Positions 62,880 to 64,000 of a stretch of DNA of 64,000 nucleotides are shown in pieces. The stretch comes from Streptomyces cyaneogriseus subsp. noncyanogenus (lineage in GTDB: Bacteria > Actinomycetota > Actinomycetes > Streptomycetales > Streptomycetaceae), in assembly GCF_000931445.1 (NCBI RefSeq), contig NZ_CP010849.1:7316001-7380000 (forward strand). The letters are read 5' to 3'. The position numbers and the translations under genes are program-made. The notes beneath the pieces were generated by a model. The model saw only the letters and a program-made list of their open reading frames with translations. It was not told the origin of the DNA and ran no database searches. Position 1 is the stretch's first letter. Every line of letters starts with the position of its first letter.

Positions 62880-63860
62880 GTGAGCACCACCGCCCGCCGC
62901 GGCACCGCCGTCGCGCTCGCAGCCGTCTGCGTCCTCTTCCCGGCCGCCTGCGGCGATCCCTCCGGCGGGGAGACGGCCGAGGTCGCGGACGCCTCGGGAA
63001 ACCGCACGGAGATCAATCTGACCGCCGACCAGAACCGCGTCACCACCGCGAAGGTGGACTCCATCGCCGCCGAGGTCCCGGCGGCGATCCGCACCAGAGG
63101 CACCCTGGAGATCGTCGGCTCCTCCGGCTCCGCCGCGCCCCTGACCTTCCACGCCACCGACAACCGGACCGTGATCGGCGTGGAGACCGACATCGCCCAT
63201 CTGGTCGCCGACGTCCTCGGCCTCGAACCCCGCATCCGCACGGTCTCCTGGGAGAACATCTTCGTCGGCCTCGACAGCGCCAAGTACGACGTCGGCTTCA
63301 GCAACATCACCGTCACCGAGGAGCGCAAGGAGAAGTACGACTTCGCCACCTACCGCAAGGACAACCTCGGCTTCGAGGCGAAGAAGGGCAGCGGCCTGAA
63401 GGTCGACGGCCCCGAGGACGTCGCGGGCCGCACGGTGGCCGTCAGCAGCGGCACCAACCAGGAGAAGCTGCTGGTCGAGTGGAGCGAGGTGAACGAGAGG
63501 GCCGGCCGGAAGCCGGTGGACATCAAGTACTACCAGGACGACACCGACACCTACCTCGCCCTCCGGTCCGGCCGGATCGACCTCCACCTCGGCCCCCATC
63601 CGACCGCGGCCTACCACGCCGCCACCACCGGGCAGACGGAGATCGTCGGCACGTACTCCGGCGCCGGGGCCGGCCTCCAAGGGCTCATCGCGGCCACCAC
63701 CAAGAAGGGCAGCGGCCTGGTCGAGCCGCTCGCCGACGCCCTCGACGAGATCATCCGCAACGGCACGTACGCGAAGGTGCTGAAGCGCTGGGGCCTGTCC
63801 GGGGAGGCCGTGACCACCTCCGAGATCAACCCGCCCGGTCTGCCGAGGACGGGCGCGTGA
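62880..63860 (+). CDS. ABC transporter substrate-binding lipoprotein 2
   Basis: A protein of 326 residues from GTG 62880 with AAGGAGAA upstream. Lipobox LFPAACG with the lipid-bearing Cys. Family 3 solute-binding fold: GVETDIAHLVADVLGLEPRI, YDVGFSNITVTEERKEKYDFATY, RTVAVSSGTNQEKLL, GTYAKVLKRWGLSGEA. It shares the VDSIAAEVPAAIRTRGTLEI region with the protein at 60080, so the two are paralogues. A second binding protein suggests a wider substrate range for one transporter. Confidence 0.92.
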   Translation: MSTTARRGTAVALAAVCVLFPAACGDPSGGETAEVADASGNRTEINLTADQNRVTTAKVDSIAAEVPAAIRTRGTLEIVGSSGSAAPLTFHATDNRTVIGVETDIAHLVADVLGLEPRIRTVSWENIFVGLDSAKYDVGFSNITVTEERKEKYDFATYRKDNLGFEAKKGSGLKVDGPEDVAGRTVAVSSGTNQEKLLVEWSEVNERAGRKPVDIKYYQDDTDTYLALRSGRIDLHLGPHPTAAYHAATTGQTEIVGTYSGAGAGLQGLIAATTKKGSGLVEPLADALDEIIRNGTYAKVLKRWGLSGEAVTTSEINPPGLPRTGA

Positions 63861-63883
63861 CCGCCCCGGGAGGAAGCGGTGGG

Positions 63884-64000
63884 ATGCCGGATCCCGACCA
63901 ACGTCGGCCACCCGGACCGGGCTTCGACGCGTACGCGAGAAAACGGCCACCGGACGAGGACCTGACGAGAGCCGCCGGCGGCGGGACCGAGAACCTCTCC
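63884..64000 (+). CDS. Start of an unidentified gene (partial)
   Basis: ATG 63884 follows a GGAGGAAG ribosome site and opens 39 codons to the window edge (MPDPDQRRPPGPGFDAYA...). Too short to assign; the stretch DEDLTRAAGGGTENLS is faintly like N-termini of Rieske oxygenases but this is not safe. It is probably in the same operon as the binding protein 23 bases upstream. Confidence 0.45.
   Translation, partial: MPDPDQRRPPGPGFDAYARKRPPDEDLTRAAGGGTENLS

Overview
The window is from a high-GC actinobacterium, most likely Streptomyces. GC at third codon positions is very high, starts are often GTG, neighbouring genes overlap by 1-4 bases, and there is a cysteine-type leader peptide of the kind common in streptomycetes. 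It holds two unrelated biosynthetic loci separated by ordinary catabolic and transport genes. It also carries plain assembly debris.

Region 1 (1-12119, minus strand) is a large nonribosomal peptide synthetase (NRPS) running off the left edge. It has an A-N-methyltransferase starter module, a C-A-N-methyltransferase module, a C-A module and the start of a further C domain. It is cut in two places by foreign blocks (3622-3927 and 8376-9312). These consist of a 42-base sequence containing a perfect loxP site, which I recognise as the Roche 454 Titanium mate-pair circularisation linker, joined to short copies of nearby NRPS DNA. A twelfth linker sits inside a 291-bp duplication at 32086-32709. 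These are sequencing and assembly artefacts, not a recombination system. Removing 342 bases at the first block restores one open frame.

Region 2 (12322-25996) completes the NRPS/PKS locus. On the plus strand are a Lon-like membrane protease and a phosphopantetheinyl transferase. On the minus strand is a tightly coupled ten-gene operon: TIM-barrel protein, carrier protein, AT-less KS-carrier-reductase protein, a set resembling FkbK, FkbJ, FkbI and FkbH for hydroxymalonyl-ACP, a KAS III-like enzyme, an MFS exporter and a stand-alone adenylation enzyme. The O-methyltransferase that would make methoxymalonyl-ACP is absent.

Region 3 (26-39.5 kb) is accessory chromosome. It contains a decayed aminoglycoside phosphotransferase, an ATP-binding anti-sigma-like protein, a hemerythrin, an ABC exporter, a D-glucarate catabolic set (KdgD, LysR regulator, GntP permease, glucarate dehydratase), a beta-lactamase-fold protein with Cys in place of the catalytic Ser, and a maltokinase-cap-like protein.

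Region 4 (about 39.7-54.2 kb, plus strand) is the most interesting. An 81-residue peptide gene encodes six identical 11-residue cores (AMVPASSDNGR) separated by AR, with only synonymous DNA differences between copies. A translationally coupled operon follows: MmgE/PrpD-like protein, short Cys-rich E1-like protein, YcaO, SagB-type dehydrogenase, JmjC oxygenase, an M16 peptidase pair, MFS exporter, two adenylate-forming enzymes, a carrier protein and a condensation-like protein. A LacI-family regulator ends the region. Upstream of the peptide gene is a perfect palindrome with a LacI-type core, embedded in 10-bp-phased TTCGAA motifs next to a -35 box. I read this as a multicore azole/azoline RiPP locus with an NRPS-like capping branch. 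I do not recognise it as a characterised family.

Region 5 (54.4-64 kb) holds an F420-type PPOX protein, a flavoprotein, and a polar amino-acid or sulfur-compound ABC system (two permeases, one ATPase, two lipoprotein binding proteins). A SsuD-like monooxygenase and a GNAT sit behind a cysteine-type leader peptide, suggesting organosulfur or cysteine supply.
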